Below are positions 16,687 through 23,977 of a stretch of 64,000 nt of DNA, one piece after another; the first letter of the stretch is position 1, and the number at the start of each line of letters is the position of its first letter. The DNA is from JBAVOR01 sp049692255 (GTDB lineage: Bacteria > Babelota > Babeliae > Babelales > JACPOV01), in assembly GCA_049692255.1 (NCBI GenBank), contig JBAVOR010000009.1:1-64000 (forward strand), written 5' to 3'. The translations under genes were made by a program, and so were the position numbers. The notes under the pieces are model-generated. The model made no database searches, was not told the DNA's origin, and saw nothing but the letters and a program-made list of their open reading frames with translations.

Positions 16687-17088
16687 TTATTTTTGTAGAG
16701 AAGTTAATTTTTTTACTATCGGTTTATCCTGCTCCAGGATATCAAAAGAAGCGAGAGAAAGTATGGGCACCCATTGCGTTTGTAAATGCTCATGCAACAC
16801 TATTTCACCAATGAATAGCGGCACCCAGTACGCCCGCATTTCGTATGCGTTTCCTTCGTAGGTAAAAAAACTTGAACATACATAGTCGCCAACCGTGGCG
16901 CGGATACCAAACTCTTCAAATAACTCCCGTTGCAAACATGCTTGCTCCGTTTCTCCTACTTCTAATTTGCCGCCAGGAAATTCCCATTTGCCGCGCATCG
17001 ATTCTGGTCTACTACGTTGTGCTATGAGCACCGCATCATTATTGGTCATGATTGCTGCGATCACTATTTTGGTGTTAGTGTTCTGCAC
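16687..17088 (-). CDS. MutT-like Nudix hydrolase (8-oxo-dGTP diphosphatase type)
   Basis: The Nudix box is complete: GGKLEVGETEQACLQRELFEEFG (residues about 38-60, GX5EX7REUXEEXG). The preceding KWEFPGG is the MutT signature. At 133 aa it has normal MutT size. It probably hydrolyses oxidised purine triphosphates and so protects DNA from mutation. Translation starts at a GTG at 17088 after an AAGGCAGG stretch. The region just upstream holds the inverted repeat at 17124-17180. Confidence 0.88.
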   Translation of the reverse strand: MQNTNTKIVIAAIMTNNDAVLIAQRSRPESMRGKWEFPGGKLEVGETEQACLQRELFEEFGIRATVGDYVCSSFFTYEGNAYEMRAYWVPLFIGEIVLHEHLQTQWVPILSLASFDILEQDKPIVKKLTSLQK

Positions 17089-17123
17089 TTATATGTACCT
17101 GCCTTACCTTATTATTTTCAATC

Positions 17124-17180
17124 GTCGACAATCTGTCGGCAGTTCGCACTCTGAATTTCAGTTGCCGACAGATTATCGAC
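17124..17180. repeat. Long inverted repeat between the HNH and Nudix genes
   Basis: Arms of 18 bases (17124-17141 and 17163-17180; core GTCGACAATCTGTCGGC) with one mismatch and a 21-base spacer. The spacer itself contains a small palindrome, CTGAATTTCAG (17151-17161). The structure could extrude as a cruciform. No T-run follows on the minus strand, so it is not a good terminator for the HNH gene. Confidence 0.7.
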
Positions 17181-17199
17181 AGCTCAAGTTCTATTATTT

Positions 17200-17664
17200 T
17201 TAATTCGCAATATCAACCTTAGTATTCAAGGCGCTTTTACAACAGTTTTTACACAACTTATCTTTACGAACCATCACATACTTATCGCGATTGTCTTTAC
17301 TCCAGCGAGTATTTTTCATATTCTCTTTTTTATTTATCCAACGACAATTGCTCAGCTCATAATCTCCATCAGGATCAATTCTATCAACTTCAGCTCCCTT
17401 AAACGGTACATCTCCTAAATCAGCGAAATAATTTTCAAACCTATGCCATCGCTCACAAACCTTTATTCCTCTTCCACCATATTGAAAATATCGAGAATCA
17501 TTTACATCATTACATCTACGCAACATCAGATACCATCGATTGTAAATAGATGTACTAGACATTCCCAGTGTCCCTTTACTGCTTGTTCTTCTTATAACGT
17601 CACAAAGGCGACAAAATTTCGCATTACGGGACATAGGATTTCCACATTTGCAAATCACTCTCAA
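17200..17664 (-). CDS. HNH endonuclease, phage/homing type
   Basis: A 154-aa protein. The N-terminus has CKCGNPMSRNAKFCRLC, a zinc-ribbon-like Cys set. Then comes the typical phage HNH layout: a WYLMLRRC-DV-D-RYFQYGGRGIKVCERW segment, and EVDRIDPDGDYELSNCRWI with the Asp/Asn metal-site residues. The tail has a further Cys pair (LCKNCC). Stand-alone proteins of this kind usually spread as selfish elements or sit beside phage genes. The neighbouring inverted repeat and lack of operon partners fit recent arrival. The start is TTG at 17664 or GTG at 17658. Confidence 0.85.
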   Translation of the reverse strand: MRVICKCGNPMSRNAKFCRLCDVIRRTSSKGTLGMSSTSIYNRWYLMLRRCNDVNDSRYFQYGGRGIKVCERWHRFENYFADLGDVPFKGAEVDRIDPDGDYELSNCRWINKKENMKNTRWSKDNRDKYVMVRKDKLCKNCCKSALNTKVDIAN

Positions 17665-17753
17665 AACCCCATTAGAATTAACAAGACAAATATAAAAATC
17701 GATATCTTTGTTATTTCTTGCATGAAATACCCCTAAGACAATGTGGATAAAAA

Positions 17754-18317
17754 TTATAGAATTAGTATACCATAGTAGCGATCAGATCGCACATATCTTT
17801 TTTCTACAATACCCTGCGAATATTGTTTTTGTGATACTTCTTGCATGCTATCAAAACAATTTTTAGGCAGCGCAATTCCTTCATGCAACATCTTAGGTAT
17901 TACCGTAATAATGCATTCGTCAATAAGATCATATGCTTTAAACGAAGCGACAAGTTCTGCCCCACCCAACAGCCATACTCGTTCGATACGGGTATTTTTA
18001 CCAATGATTGCAAGAAACTCTTCTATGCTGGAAACAAAAGTAACGTCAGAGCGATCTGTCTGCATAGGTTCACGAGTAAATACATACATATGCTTACCGT
18101 CATATGGCAAATCAGGTACTAGACCAGATTCAACGAATGAGATAGTTTGTAAAAACGTGCGACTCCCTTGCGCAATAACATCTATTGATGCCAAGAACTT
18201 TTCAAAGCCAAAATCTTCACCCTCTGGCGCTTCTTGAGGCAGCCAGTCAACGCTTCCATTTTTATCAGCAATAAAACCATCTTGACTGATTGCTATGTAA
18301 AGAACTATGTGCGCCAT
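17754..18317 (-). CDS. Dihydrofolate-reductase-like protein (RibD C-terminal family)
   Basis: Residues MAHIVLYIAISQDGFIADKNGSVDWL form the opening strand and nucleotide site of the DHFR/RibD-C fold. GSRTF, the VFTRE strand, VWLLGGAELVASF (the GG dinucleotide loop) and DECIITVIPKMLHEGI follow in order. AAAGGGATTATCTATG marks the ATG at 18317; the longer frame to 18359 has no support. It probably reduces a pteridine or riboflavin-like substrate with NADPH, but such stand-alone members are mostly uncharacterised. Confidence 0.85.
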   Translation of the reverse strand: MAHIVLYIAISQDGFIADKNGSVDWLPQEAPEGEDFGFEKFLASIDVIAQGSRTFLQTISFVESGLVPDLPYDGKHMYVFTREPMQTDRSDVTFVSSIEEFLAIIGKNTRIERVWLLGGAELVASFKAYDLIDECIITVIPKMLHEGIALPKNCFDSMQEVSQKQYSQGIVEKRYVRSDRYYGILIL

Positions 18318-18376
18318 AGATAATCCCTTTGCTCTAACACCCTTTGTATTATTGGTCATTAACGATTTGATATTAT

Positions 18377-19024
18377 TTAATCCCCAAAATACAGAAATGC
18401 CTCTAATTTTTCCCTGATTGTGTCTATATTTTTGTTCATTTCATCTTTACCAGTAGTACTAGCGCTGGATAAAAAGGTGGAGGCATTCGTTATTTGTTCT
18501 GTAGTAGAGTTAATAAAATTTTTTATCGTTAAGTTATATCTGATCTCTTTGATGAAATTTTCCCATAACACAATCTGCTCTGGTATGTCTCTATTAATCG
18601 TTTTACTAATAATCTTCAAGCTTCCAAGACCCTTGAGTAATCCGGACAACCTTTTGTAATAATTGCCTAATTCCATAGGGTCATTTTGCATCGACTGAAA
18701 AAACAATTCTTTCTTATCAATAGCAAGCTCATCAATCTTCTGAACATTCGTCACAGAATCTTTACTATATACTTGGAAGACATTGCTCAATAAGCCGTTA
18801 AATATCTCCGAATAATCATTGAGTATTATTAGTATTTCTTCTGCCTTTTTATTTTTAGCTTCTAACTGCTTTTGACGTTTCCACAGGAATATTGATCTAG
18901 CACCAAAAATGGCAACAAATGATAGAACAAGAGTTCCTATACCACCTAAAAATGTCCCCATATTACTTGCCCGTGAAGAACCCAACCAATTGATCAACTT
19001 CAAAATAACTTCTATCAGTTTCAT
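18377..19024 (-). CDS. Membrane-anchored helical orphan
   Basis: A 215-aa protein with no cleavable signal. One hydrophobic helix (FLGGIGTLVLSFVAIFGA, about residues 25-42) is followed by a basic turn (WKRQKQ) and a long helical region. The type differs from the signal-peptide orphans elsewhere in the window, and there is no clear ribosome site. It lies between the HNH gene and tRNA-Arg, so it may be part of an inserted block. Confidence 0.55.
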   Translation of the reverse strand: MKLIEVILKLINWLGSSRASNMGTFLGGIGTLVLSFVAIFGARSIFLWKRQKQLEAKNKKAEEILIILNDYSEIFNGLLSNVFQVYSKDSVTNVQKIDELAIDKKELFFQSMQNDPMELGNYYKRLSGLLKGLGSLKIISKTINRDIPEQIVLWENFIKEIRYNLTIKNFINSTTEQITNASTFLSSASTTGKDEMNKNIDTIREKLEAFLYFGD

Positions 19025-19208
19025 ATTATTAATTCATTTTATATTATATAGGCCATCTCGTGCTAATATTACAACTTAAACTATGCCAGCACGCTATCGA
19101 CTAAGTGTAACAGAAGACAGACGCCTTGCTAAATAATCTGATTTACGGTACTTTTTTAACTGTATTGTATGAACAATAGCCTACAATCAATTTCTTATGA
19201 CATTTCCC

Positions 19209-19285
19209 GTGCCCGTAGCTCAGTAGGATAGAGCAACGGATTTCTAATCCGTAGGTCGCTGGTTCGAATCCAGCCGGGCACACCA
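19209..19285 (+). tRNA. tRNA-Arg (anticodon TCT)
   Basis: A complete cloverleaf: acceptor GTGCCCG/CGGGCAC, D arm GCTC/GAGC, anticodon stem ACGGA/TCCGT with loop TTTCTAA, T arm GCTGG/CCAGC with TTCGAAT. The 3' CCA is encoded. It decodes AGA/AGG-type arginine codons. Confidence 0.97.
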
Positions 19286-19345
19286 TACTTCGCTCGTTAC
19301 ACGAGTTTCGTATGCACGAGCCAGTAAAAAAAATCAAAAGGCGGC

Positions 19346-19843
19346 ATGAGTTATAAAACAAACCTTACAGGCCAGAATGTAGCATCTTTTTATTGCCTTA
19401 TCGGTGAAGCAATATGGATGATTCAACATCTAGAAGAGGCTCTCAGTCATTCAATCACCATTAAGAATGATGTTAAATATCCTCGTAGAATCTCCGAGGA
19501 AGAAGCAAAAGGTTCTTTGGAACGATATCGCTCACTTTCACTTGACAATGCCATTAACTTTGCAAATAACAATAACCTATACTCTGACATTTTATATAAT
19601 GATTTAGCGGTTTTCAAAAAAGAACGTGATTGGTTGGTTCACAAGCTCTTACGCAATAACTTTGAGGATATGCATGCCGCACCAACGAGAAACAGGTTAT
19701 TTCATAGAATTAAAGCCATTTCGAACAAGGCAAATATGCTTCAAAAAGCCATAGAGGTTGATTTGATACAGTTTTCTGAGGCCGTAGGCATGAACTTGCC
19801 TACGGTGCATGCCGCGACCAGGCAGTATTTCCATGAAGACTGA
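19346..19843 (+). CDS. Small helical protein with a HEPN-like RX4H motif
   Basis: A 165-aa, all-helical soluble protein. The segment FKKERDWLVHKLL (about residue 95) contains R-x4-H, the motif of HEPN ribonuclease/toxin folds, and proteins I recall with ER(N/D)WLVH at this place belong to that group. No nucleotidyltransferase partner lies next to it. It starts 61 bases after tRNA-Arg in the same direction, so it could be read from the tRNA promoter. Assignment rests on one motif plus helical character. Confidence 0.5.
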   Translation: MSYKTNLTGQNVASFYCLIGEAIWMIQHLEEALSHSITIKNDVKYPRRISEEEAKGSLERYRSLSLDNAINFANNNNLYSDILYNDLAVFKKERDWLVHKLLRNNFEDMHAAPTRNRLFHRIKAISNKANMLQKAIEVDLIQFSEAVGMNLPTVHAATRQYFHED

Positions 19844-19981
19844 AAGCGGAAACTAAAAAATCGATTAAGTACCGTTTCCCCCACTATCTCTTTAAAGAGG
19901 ACTCGTGCACAATTTTTGCGAGTGTTTTAAGGGTTGGACTACCACCTTTTGACAGAGATACTTGAATAATCTTTATGAACT

Positions 19982-20023
19982 AAAAAAGCAGAGCGACATG
20001 CTGTACACGCCGCTCTGCTTTTA
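19982..20023. terminator. Bidirectional terminator after the chitosanase and HEPN-like genes
   Basis: A perfect 12-bp stem, AAAAGCAGAGCG (19984-19995) with CGCTCTGCTTTT (20011-20022), loop of 15 bases. The A-run and T-run flank it symmetrically, so it can stop both the rightward HEPN-like transcript and the leftward chitosanase transcript. Confidence 0.85.
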
Positions 20024-20070
20024 GAATTATTGGTGGAATTTTTTTTGTGAATCTATAATTCTTTTTTTAC

Positions 20071-21828
20071 TTATAAACCGAATGCTACTCCCAAACTATT
20101 CAATGCTTCTTGAACTAACGCTTGTGCATTGCCGCTTAATGATCCGGTTTTAGAACCTACAGGGCCGGTACCACTGTTAGTACCTTGAACGACCCATTGC
20201 GAACCAGAGAAGATGACGACTGTAACGCCATTATCTACACCGCCAGTTGTTCCACTGCTCGGGATACCAAGCATGCTGGCTGCAGCAGTGGAAGCTTCGC
20301 CGAGTTCACGTGAATCGTTGTCAGATGTAGTTTGACTATTCCCGGTCTGTGTATCACCGAATATCGCGCCGATGACCTTACCGTTGTAGAAAATTAAAGC
20401 GAACTGAAGACCAGTGATATTGTGTTCGCGATAGTAGAAATGTTTGCATGGAGATGTCTTGTCCCAACAGTCTGCACCCAATACGTAGTAAGGAACATGG
20501 TGTGCTGCCAACTGAGCACCGCTGCTGTCTTGCCATGCAGTCTCATTTTGATGGTCAGGATCTGGATCTGGATCGCTGCCGTCGTCGTCGATGGCCATGC
20601 TCGAAGTGTACGCGAAAACGCCAGGGGCTACTTGATACACATTCACATTCATCGCTCGAGTCATTGTATTGATATGAGGCAGTGTGTTGACTTGAACAGC
20701 TGCTGTCATATTCGCTTGCACTCCGGCGATGATTTGTGCAGCAGTGTAATTTGTGGTGGAAGCTAAAGTCGTGACCGACAGTGCAGGACTGTGTGCCGAA
20801 GAACCAGCAGCATCAGTTGCAGCAACGGTAAACGAATAAGCAGTATCTGGCGATAAGCCGCTAATCACGGCAGTGGTGGTAGCAACTGTTGCTGCTAACG
20901 TGCTGCCATTGTAAACAGTATAAGTAACCGAACAGTTCGCCGGAGGAGTCACTGCATTCCAAGACAGATTTACACTGGTGCTTGTCTGACTTGGTGAAGA
21001 AAGCCCTGTCGGTACCGCAGGAGGAGTAGTGCAAGTTGTTGTTGTAGAAGCAGCAAAAGTGGCGCTAATGGAATGGTTGGCCTGCACATTCGAGAAGCTG
21101 TAAGTACCAATAGCCCCTACAACTGCGCCATCAACAGTCACGCTGTCAATCACATAACCAGTAGCTGGAGTGATAGTGAATGATTGATTAGCTCCTTGCG
21201 CCACAGAAACAGTACCTGTGGGAGCAATAGAGCCGTTAGTCATGGCAGTTGCAGTGATGGTAAAAGAAGTGACAGTGCCGCTACTGCTTCCCGTTACTTG
21301 AATCTCTTTTACAATCCAGTGATAAGAAGTGTCAGTTGTGCGAACTTGTCCAACTACGCGTGCCCCTTTAATGCCACTGACTGCGCTTCCAGAAAATGTG
21401 TACGTATTACCGCTCGCATGCGAAGAATATGGATAAGCAGGATTGATAGTCCAACCGGAGTTTTTCCAAGTAGTACCATCAGTTGAAAATTGGAGCGCAC
21501 AATTAGCAGTTAAAAAACCATCACCATCTTTTGTTACCGTGCCGTTAATAAAATCAACAGCGGTGATGCTCACCGCATTCGCCCAGATAATCCCGGCCGC
21601 TTCCCAAGCATTGGGCTTCTCTCCATCAGGTTGTATATCAATATCTTTCGACAAATTGTTATCATTGAGTCCTGGTTGAGCAACTCGATTATTGTTTGCA
21701 GTTGAAGAGGTCATTTTTGACCAGCTATAGGCAGTACCACTCGGCGCAATGTTGCTCGCCTGCAACATACAATGCCCGGTAGCAATAACAGACCATAACA
21801 AAATAGATTTAACACTCTTACAATACAT
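20071..21828 (-). CDS. Secreted multidomain chitosanase (GH75-like)
   Basis: A 585-aa exported modular enzyme. Residues 1-24 are a signal peptide; 25-180 look like an F5/8 (discoidin/CBM32) sugar-binding domain. Residues 190-260 are an InlB B-type repeat (GSIAPTGTVSVAQG, TPATGYVIDSVTVDG), 268-355 are fibronectin III and 358-585 resemble GH75 chitosanase. That family's markers are in order: MAIDDDG (411-417), VPYYVLG, LIFYNGKVIGAIFGD (479-492), GEAS (510-513) and GGVDNGVTVVIF. Asp492 and Glu511 match the catalytic Asp/Glu of fungal GH75, but with about ten extra residues between them. Fold assignment is from motif memory. The likely substrate is chitosan or deacetylated chitin of a host or prey wall. 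Confidence 0.75.
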   Translation of the reverse strand: MYCKSVKSILLWSVIATGHCMLQASNIAPSGTAYSWSKMTSSTANNNRVAQPGLNDNNLSKDIDIQPDGEKPNAWEAAGIIWANAVSITAVDFINGTVTKDGDGFLTANCALQFSTDGTTWKNSGWTINPAYPYSSHASGNTYTFSGSAVSGIKGARVVGQVRTTDTSYHWIVKEIQVTGSSSGTVTSFTITATAMTNGSIAPTGTVSVAQGANQSFTITPATGYVIDSVTVDGAVVGAIGTYSFSNVQANHSISATFAASTTTTCTTPPAVPTGLSSPSQTSTSVNLSWNAVTPPANCSVTYTVYNGSTLAATVATTTAVISGLSPDTAYSFTVAATDAAGSSAHSPALSVTTLASTTNYTAAQIIAGVQANMTAAVQVNTLPHINTMTRAMNVNVYQVAPGVFAYTSSMAIDDDGSDPDPDPDHQNETAWQDSSGAQLAAHHVPYYVLGADCWDKTSPCKHFYYREHNITGLQFALIFYNGKVIGAIFGDTQTGNSQTTSDNDSRELGEASTAAASMLGIPSSGTTGGVDNGVTVVIFSGSQWVVQGTNSGTGPVGSKTGSLSGNAQALVQEALNSLGVAFGL

Positions 21829-22147
21829 AGCACTCCTTCATTAATGGTTTTTTGGATTCTTCTTCGTTTTTTTGAGTTATAAAATGATTAGTAAAAAAAG
21901 TAAAGGGGGGTAAAAGTTATCTTAAAAAACAGTCCCCAGAATATACATTTTTGATGGCGTCGAAGCTTTGGCAAAGTCTTGCATAACGATGCCCTTCATT
22001 TGCAAAAGGGGGCATGTCAAAATCATTGCATTGAGCTATCAAAAAATAGTAGCATTGAGAAAAGTATTATATAGAAGCTTGTTGCGCCCAACTACTCTAT
22101 GTGATTGAAGCGCATCGCAATTATATATAAAAAATGGGGGTATTTAC
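21829..22147. other. Intergenic region upstream of the chitosanase and 22148 genes
   Basis: A 319-base gap between divergent genes. It contains an imperfect hairpin at 21989-22015 (ATGCCC with GGGCAT, plus a bulge) and an AT-rich TATTATATAG stretch near 22065 that may be a -10 for the rightward gene. No good -35 or coding frame is seen. Confidence 0.4.
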
Positions 22148-22750
22148 GTGAAAATAAAATCAGTTATTTTTGTGTTCATTTTTGCATGGACCGCTCGAAC
22201 GCAGTGCTTACTGACAGAAAAACTAGCCGCGGCTAGAAACGAAATCACTACGATAAAAGAGTCAGTTAAATTGGATACGCTTGAGGCAAAACATTGCAAA
22301 AGATACCAATGCGCGATAAGTGATCATAAAAAGCGGAAAACAAAATTAACCAAAGAACAGGTAATTACCAAGGTTATGAACTATCCTATGACCGATGTAA
22401 TCAAAAGATGTCAAAAAGATTTTGGCTATACCGCTGCTGATATGAAAATTTTAGAACAAGAACTTAAGCGCTATTTTATACTTACTATCCTTTTTCCTCG
22501 TTGTAACGTTAATATGTATAGCGAAGATGTTGATAAGCTATGGCATAGTTTTATTCTATTCACCAAAGATTATTCTTTGTTTTGCAAAACCTGTAGCGGT
22601 TCTTTTCTCCATCATGCCCCAGAAACGGATACGGTTGTAACCCCTGCGCAATCAACTCAGAATTATGAAGATTTACAACGATTTGTAAAAACGTATGAAG
22701 AGATTTTTAAAGAAAATACTCATCCAATTTGGTTTTTAGATATGTGCTAA
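22148..22750 (+). CDS. Secreted protein, glycine-rich-domain-like (GRDP) family
   Basis: A 200-aa protein starting at a GTG nine bases after GGGGG. Residues 1-19 are a signal peptide. The C-terminal half has DVDKLWHSFILFTKDYSLFC followed by GSFLHHAP, which I recall from bacterial proteins annotated as glycine-rich domain-containing-like (DUF1399-related). The D-LWH-F-LFT-DY-FC pattern with the trailing HH pair is the signature. Their role is unknown. Cysteines (KHCKR, YQCAI, KRCQK, PRCN, FCKTC, DMC) are common for its size. Confidence 0.6.
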   Translation: MKIKSVIFVFIFAWTARTQCLLTEKLAAARNEITTIKESVKLDTLEAKHCKRYQCAISDHKKRKTKLTKEQVITKVMNYPMTDVIKRCQKDFGYTAADMKILEQELKRYFILTILFPRCNVNMYSEDVDKLWHSFILFTKDYSLFCKTCSGSFLHHAPETDTVVTPAQSTQNYEDLQRFVKTYEEIFKENTHPIWFLDMC

Positions 22751-22762
22751 GAATGAATAGAA

Positions 22763-22789
22763 GAATAGTATTTTATGTTTATACTATTC
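22763..22789 (+). terminator. AT-rich hairpin after the 22148 gene
   Basis: GAATAGTAT (22763-22771) pairs perfectly with ATACTATTC (22781-22789) over a 9-base loop. It is followed by T-rich but interrupted sequence. Only two G/C pairs make it weak as a terminator. Confidence 0.35.
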
Positions 22790-22827
22790 ACTAGTTATTC
22801 TATTTTTATGTACTATATGAGTTATTA

Positions 22828-23451
22828 ATGAAAAAATTGATCAGCGGTTTGCACAAATTTCAGACCGAAGTGTTCCCGATTCAAAAAGATTTCTTTCAAA
22901 AATTAGCCAAAGGCCAAGAACCGGAGATTTTATTTATCACCTGTTCAGATTCACGTATAAATCCTTCGTTAGTAACGTCAGCTGACCCGGGCGATCTTTT
23001 TATCGTACGTAATGCCGGTAATATTATTCCCGCTTATGAAGTGCGTAGTGGCGAGGCTGCCACTATTGAGTTTGCTATCAATCATTTAAAAGTACAGCAC
23101 CTTATCATCTGTGGGCATTCCCACTGTGGTGCAATTGAAGCTGCCGTGCATCTTGATACGCTCAACAATGAGCCTCAATTGCATGCATGGATCGATGAAA
23201 ATATTTCTCCAACTCTTGCGCTCCTGCACAAAAACTATCCGACAATAACAGACAAAGTATCTTTGGGTGATATTCTTTTACAAGAACATGTTCTACAACA
23301 GATTGAAAATGTAAAAACGCACCCTACTGTAATCCATGCCATAGCACAAGGTACTTTAACATTGCATGCCTGGGTGTATCGTTTTGAAGAAGGAAACATT
23401 TATTCATTTAACCAAAATAATGGGCAATTCGAACTAATCAAACATCTTTAA
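22828..23451 (+). CDS. Beta-class carbonic anhydrase
   Basis: Interconverts CO2 and bicarbonate. Zinc ligands are Cys39 (ITCSDSR), His97 and Cys100 (ICGHSHCGA), with the Asp41/Arg43 catalytic dyad. RNAGNIIP and EFAINHLKV complete the family core. At 207 aa it has normal length and no signal peptide, so it is cytoplasmic. It may supply bicarbonate to carboxylases, or to carbamoyl phosphate for pyrimidines, with CTP synthase nearby. No strong ribosome site is visible before the ATG. Confidence 0.93.
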   Translation: MKKLISGLHKFQTEVFPIQKDFFQKLAKGQEPEILFITCSDSRINPSLVTSADPGDLFIVRNAGNIIPAYEVRSGEAATIEFAINHLKVQHLIICGHSHCGAIEAAVHLDTLNNEPQLHAWIDENISPTLALLHKNYPTITDKVSLGDILLQEHVLQQIENVKTHPTVIHAIAQGTLTLHAWVYRFEEGNIYSFNQNNGQFELIKHL

Positions 23452-23516
23452 TGATTGCATTGTATATTCATCATGTTTCTTTTAACCACCCATAAACAGG
23501 GACAAAGATCATATAC

Positions 23517-23546
23517 TTGCAACTTATAAATTATCGCCTGTATATT
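23517..23546 (+). promoter_or_regulatory. Possible promoter for the 23585 gene
   Basis: TTGCAA (23517-23522), 18-base spacer, TATATT (23541-23546), with a TATAAT also at 23548-23553. It lies 32-60 bases before the ATG. Confidence 0.35.
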
Positions 23547-23584
23547 ATATAATAAGCAGGTATTTCTTAAAAAAGGGAGGTTAT

Positions 23585-23977
23585 ATGAAAAAACTGTATA
23601 TTCTTTTTGTATTGATGCATTACATACCCAGCAACACATTCGCTACCATCAACATAACAATCTCTAATAAGACGTCAGATAATATAGTTATTCACCTTGT
23701 TAGTTGGTTGGGTGGAAAGTCACAAAACGGCGCCCCAATACCATTATCACATATTTCTATACCGAGGTCATCTAGTGGTGCCTTATCATTACCCTATGCT
23801 TCTATAGGGGGGACAAAATTCTTTGGTATTGTTATCAATGGCACTGTTCAATCTGTCGGCTTTATGAAGGATGGAACCCTTATAACAACATTTTACGTAG
23901 ATGCATCTCCCAAAAGCATGACTATTACCAAAAATGCTAATGGCACATTTATTGCCACAGATATGGTAACTAATTAA
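23585..23977 (+). CDS. Small secreted beta-rich orphan
   Basis: A 130-aa protein with a signal peptide (ending TFAT). The mature part is rich in Ile, Thr, Ser and Gly with alternating strands (INITISNKTSDNIVIHLV, KSMTITKNANGTFIAT), like a small beta-sandwich. No family recognised. AAAGGGAGG precedes the ATG. Its stop overlaps the stop of pyrG on the opposite strand by 4 bases. Confidence 0.65.
   Translation: MKKLYILFVLMHYIPSNTFATINITISNKTSDNIVIHLVSWLGGKSQNGAPIPLSHISIPRSSSGALSLPYASIGGTKFFGIVINGTVQSVGFMKDGTLITTFYVDASPKSMTITKNANGTFIATDMVTN

Noticed and set aside
19143..19361. 72-aa minus-strand ORF with GFEPATYGLEIRCSILLSYG
   Set aside because: It is the antisense of tRNA-Arg, a well-known false protein of this kind.
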